Assembly (NCBI GenBank): GCA_965372405.1
Contig: CBDVCE010000007.1
Coordinates: 1 to 64,000 of the forward strand
Source: Sunxiuqinia sp965372405
GTDB taxonomy: Bacteria; Bacteroidota; Bacteroidia; Bacteroidales; Prolixibacteraceae
Length of the DNA stretch: 64,000 bases
Reading direction: 5' to 3'
Of the stretch, positions 61,152 to 64,000 are shown one piece after another. The stretch's first letter is position 1. Every line of letters begins with the position of its first letter. Made by a program: the position numbers and the translations under genes. The notes beneath the pieces were generated by a model that made no database searches, was not told the DNA's origin, and worked only from the letters and a program-made list of their open reading frames with translations.

Positions 61152-63332
61152 GTGAAGAGTATTTATACAATTATATTAATCTTTCTGTTTGGAGTTCAGG
61201 GATTTACACAGGTTTCTCAAGGAGGTAGTCCTATTGAATTTCCAAGATTGAAAAAACTTTCAAATAAGGTTCTTGTCGACCTACCTCACCTGAATAATGA
61301 TAGACTTCTACGAAAAAGTTTAATTCAACATAGCGACAAGAAGCTTAAATCCCTAAAATTTGCTGAATCAATTCCAGTATGTTTGAATACATCAAATTCC
61401 GGAGAATGGATTGAATATGATGATCATAAAATATGGACTCTTGAAATTCGTTCTGAAGGAGCGAAGTCTCTAAACCTTATTTTTGATGAATATGAGCTTC
61501 CGTATGATTCACGTTTATTTATTTATACTCCTGATAAAAATGATTTGATAGGTGCTTTCACTTCAGAAAATAATAAATCTACAGGTATTCTTGCTACTGA
61601 GCCTGTTTATGGCGACCATATTATTCTTCAATACGAAGAACCACTAGATGCTGATTTTGAGACGAAGTTATCTATTGGGGAAGTCAATCATGATTTTATA
61701 GGGATTGTTGATTCGAAAGTTGAAAGAAGACCTTTGCGATTAGCAGGTGAGTGTCATGTCAATATCAATTGTGATGAGGTTGAGGATTACAAAGATGTCT
61801 CGAATGGTATTGTTCGAATTATAATTGCTGGTGATGAAATTTGTTCGGGTACTTTATTGAATAATACAAAGAAAGACGGTACTCCATATATTTATACTGC
61901 TGGACATTGTATTGAAAATGCAGCTCAAGCTATTGAATCTGTCTTTCTTTTTAACTATGAGTCTCCATATTGTGAAGATATTAATGGAGATGCCAGCCAC
62001 AGTCTCAGTGGAAGTACATTAAGAGCACGTGCTGATAGTTTGGATTTTGCCTTAGTTGAAATGAGTATAGAGCCTCCTGCGGCATACAGACCATACTATG
62101 TTGGTTGGGACAGAAGAGAAATATTACCTGAATCAAGTGTCTGTATTCATCATCCTCAGGGAGTTATTAAAAAAATTGCGATTGATGATGATAGCCCCAA
62201 AATTAAATCATATAGTGAGGATTACATATCGAATGCCTTTTTCTTAATTGGTAACTGGGAGGCCGGAACAACAGAAGGAGGTTCATCTGGTGCAGCCTTA
62301 ATAAATCAAGATGAATATTTTATTGGAAGTTTAACAGGTGGCTCTGCAAGTTGTGATAATTCTGTTCGAGATTATTTTTCAAGTTTTTATACGGCATGGG
62401 ATTATTTTGATGATCCTTCCAAGCGATTAAAAGACTGGCTTGATCCCGAAAGTTCGAACCTAAATAGTATAAATGGTTTTGTATTTGAACATGATATTGA
62501 TCTTTGTGGAGCTTATACAAATTTTGGAGATAATGATGTTCATGAGAATATAGAAATTCTGGAAAGCGGTCAAAGTAAAGGCTATTGGGCAGGAATTAAC
62601 AATTATGGGTATAACAACTTTGCTGAAAAATTTGAGCAAGAAGCAGGTTCTGATGTGATTGGTGTTTCTGTAGGTATTGGAATTGCTGCCAAACATTCTG
62701 CTTCCGCAAATTCAAAGATAAAGTTGCAGGTATATAATGGGAGCTCACAGCCTGAAGATCTTGTACATGAACAGGAATATGGATTTATTAATATTGACCC
62801 GGGTGTGATGAATTATTTCGAATTCGACAAAAGGGTTTCAGTTGAAAAAGATTTCTTTATTGTATTTTCAACAGATCAGTTAGATTCTGAAGATTCTGTT
62901 TCTGTTTATTTGGCAAAGCGTGAGATTCCTAAAAATTCATTTTATCTAAAAGATGGAAATGAATGGTACGCCTATTCCGATAAAACTTTAGAACCTGCGG
63001 GATCAGCGCTTTTGATGGAAGTTGTTTTATGCAACATTGGCTCTAACTCGGGTGGTAGCGATCTTAAAAGTGCAGAACTACCTTTTATTGCTTATCCAAA
63101 TCCAATAAGTGGTACGAAAAGTTTTTATTTCGATTTTAAAGAGAAGATAATTACCGAAAGGATTGCAATTTATGATTTAGCTGGCCATTTAATAGTTGAA
63201 CAAGACAGAGGTAGCTACCCTACTGATAAGATTGATCTGGACTTTACCGGATTTAAAACAGGTACTTACATTGTGAGGGTTCTAAGCAATAAAGAAACTT
63301 ACCAAACCAAAGTATTGTACATAGAAAACTAA
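61152..63332 (+). CDS. Secreted trypsin-like serine protease with T9SS sorting domain
   Basis: A 726-residue secreted protease starting at GTG. Signal peptide at about 1-20 (IYTIILIFLFGVQGFTQ). The S1 catalytic triad is present: His in TAGHC (near 252), Asp in DFALVEM (near 298) and Ser in GGSSGAAL (near 377), as in lysyl-endopeptidase-like enzymes. A beta domain follows at about 440-630, then a type A T9SS sorting domain (AYPNPISG ... GTYIVRVLSNKETYQTKVL) at the C-terminus. It should be exported by Sec, then by the type IX system, and cut from or anchored to the cell surface. Confidence 0.92.
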   Translation: MKSIYTIILIFLFGVQGFTQVSQGGSPIEFPRLKKLSNKVLVDLPHLNNDRLLRKSLIQHSDKKLKSLKFAESIPVCLNTSNSGEWIEYDDHKIWTLEIRSEGAKSLNLIFDEYELPYDSRLFIYTPDKNDLIGAFTSENNKSTGILATEPVYGDHIILQYEEPLDADFETKLSIGEVNHDFIGIVDSKVERRPLRLAGECHVNINCDEVEDYKDVSNGIVRIIIAGDEICSGTLLNNTKKDGTPYIYTAGHCIENAAQAIESVFLFNYESPYCEDINGDASHSLSGSTLRARADSLDFALVEMSIEPPAAYRPYYVGWDRREILPESSVCIHHPQGVIKKIAIDDDSPKIKSYSEDYISNAFFLIGNWEAGTTEGGSSGAALINQDEYFIGSLTGGSASCDNSVRDYFSSFYTAWDYFDDPSKRLKDWLDPESSNLNSINGFVFEHDIDLCGAYTNFGDNDVHENIEILESGQSKGYWAGINNYGYNNFAEKFEQEAGSDVIGVSVGIGIAAKHSASANSKIKLQVYNGSSQPEDLVHEQEYGFINIDPGVMNYFEFDKRVSVEKDFFIVFSTDQLDSEDSVSVYLAKREIPKNSFYLKDGNEWYAYSDKTLEPAGSALLMEVVLCNIGSNSGGSDLKSAELPFIAYPNPISGTKSFYFDFKEKIITERIAIYDLAGHLIVEQDRGSYPTDKIDLDFTGFKTGTYIVRVLSNKETYQTKVLYIEN

Positions 63333-63359
63333 CTCTTTTCAAATCTCTAGTTTTCGAAA

Positions 63360-63866
63360 CTATTCTTTAAGCAAATACTTTTTAATATTTGAAACGAACA
63401 TTTCTTTTGTTTCCTCATTTGATCTGCCAATTCCTGCTATCATAACAGGTTTACCTTCAGCTGGAATATACAAAAATGCGGGTATGCTTTGAATCCCAAA
63501 AATACCTGCAAGTTCGCGTTCTTTCTGCGTGTCAATCTTATAAACGTGAATTTTTCCAGCATATTCATTTGATACTTCTTCTAAAATAGGAGAGGCTGTT
63601 CTACATGGTCCACACCAATCTGCATAAAAATCTATTATAGCTGGCTTGTCTCCCAGGTATTTCCATTCTTCGGGAGAGTCGTTGAAGTTCCATACTTCTT
63701 TTATGAACCTCTCTTTAGTGAGTTTTTCAGTTCCACCTTCTTCTGCATTTGTTTCATTATCTGCAATATTTTTTGTTGAATCATCAACCTTTTTTTCTTT
63801 TGCGATACTTGAACATCCCATAAATAGAAAGACTCCAAGGGCAATTGTGAATAATAGTTTTTTCAT
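63360..63866 (-). CDS. Thioredoxin-fold lipoprotein
   Basis: A 168-residue protein from the ATG at 63866: lipoprotein signal (GVFLFMGCSS, Cys near 18), an acidic linker, and a thioredoxin domain with YADWCGPCR and the cis-Pro in QSIPAFLY. The frame is open to 63965 but only the internal ATG gives a proper signal sequence. It is probably a periplasmic thiol-disulfide oxidoreductase. Convergent with the T9SS protease. The last 34 bases of the window hold nothing further. Confidence 0.9.
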   Translation of the reverse strand: MKKLLFTIALGVFLFMGCSSIAKEKKVDDSTKNIADNETNAEEGGTEKLTKERFIKEVWNFNDSPEEWKYLGDKPAIIDFYADWCGPCRTASPILEEVSNEYAGKIHVYKIDTQKERELAGIFGIQSIPAFLYIPAEGKPVMIAGIGRSNEETKEMFVSNIKKYLLKE

Positions 63867-64000
63867 GATATTATTGTCTTTTGTTTTTAAGAACCTGTGT
63901 TTTTGATTTTTGTTTTGCACCCATTCCAACTTTACAAAGGTTAACAATTCGATGTTGAAATTCATAAATGCAAATATATAGAAAAATAGATATCAATGAT

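Overview
The window is a chromosomal segment from a member of the Bacteroidota, most likely an anaerobic or facultatively anaerobic marine or sediment lineage of the Bacteroidales/Marinilabiliales type; the rank below phylum is a guess. Evidence: the str, S10, spc and alpha ribosomal operons are joined in one run with no tuf gene; many genes are preceded by the Bacteroidota -7 promoter core TAnnTTTG; there are a TonB-dependent receptor, a type IX secretion sorting domain, a GH78 rhamnosidase lipoprotein and CrcB next to DUF190; base composition is AT-rich.

Layout. 1-6.1 kb: a second, divergent EF-G on the minus strand, then a C39-peptidase ABC exporter with its HlyD-type partner. 6.3-23.4 kb: one uninterrupted plus-strand ribosomal superoperon (rpsL-rpsG-fusA-rpsJ ... 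secY-infA-rpmJ-rpsM-rpsK-rpsD-rpoA-rplQ) closed by a strong hairpin; rpmD and rpmJ are short but present, and map is absent from its usual place after secY. 23.5-30.7 kb: a single-domain response regulator, the ABC-F factor EttA, a PBP4-type carboxypeptidase, CrcB/FluC, DUF190, enolase and a MORN-type lipoprotein. 30.7-33.5 kb: an OprC-like copper TonB receptor with a small Cys-rich protein upstream. 34.1-44.9 kb: a trimeric NADH-linked [FeFe] hydrogenase (HydABC type) plus a large sensory module of a second degenerate [FeFe] hydrogenase, two DRTGG proteins, two HATPase proteins, a PHP protein, and a divergent PAS plus SpoIIE-type phosphatase pair. 45-53.1 kb: an accessory stretch with a beta-helix/PDZ lipoprotein, a rhamnosidase, a HEPN-like protein, an esterase-like protein and many repeats. 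53.1-57.9 kb: YbaK and a methionine-branch operon (aspartokinase, MetY, acetyl-CoA-type MetA) with a structured leader. 58.2-64 kb: a lipoprotein, a three-gene tRNA/nucleic-acid maintenance operon (ThrRS editing domain, TatD, TcdA), a secreted T9SS serine protease and a thioredoxin lipoprotein.

The most interesting parts are the hydrogenase/sensory-hydrogenase/PP2C cluster, which looks like a split-gene version of a hydrogen-sensing module known from Clostridia and Thermotoga; the EF-G paralogue that has lost residues needed for GTP hydrolysis; the OprC-like copper site; and the repeat-rich accessory stretch, which includes an in-phase 21-bp array and attC-like palindromes. I saw no rRNA, tRNA, CRISPR array or complete insertion sequence. 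All database-type identifications are from memory of the families and were not searched.
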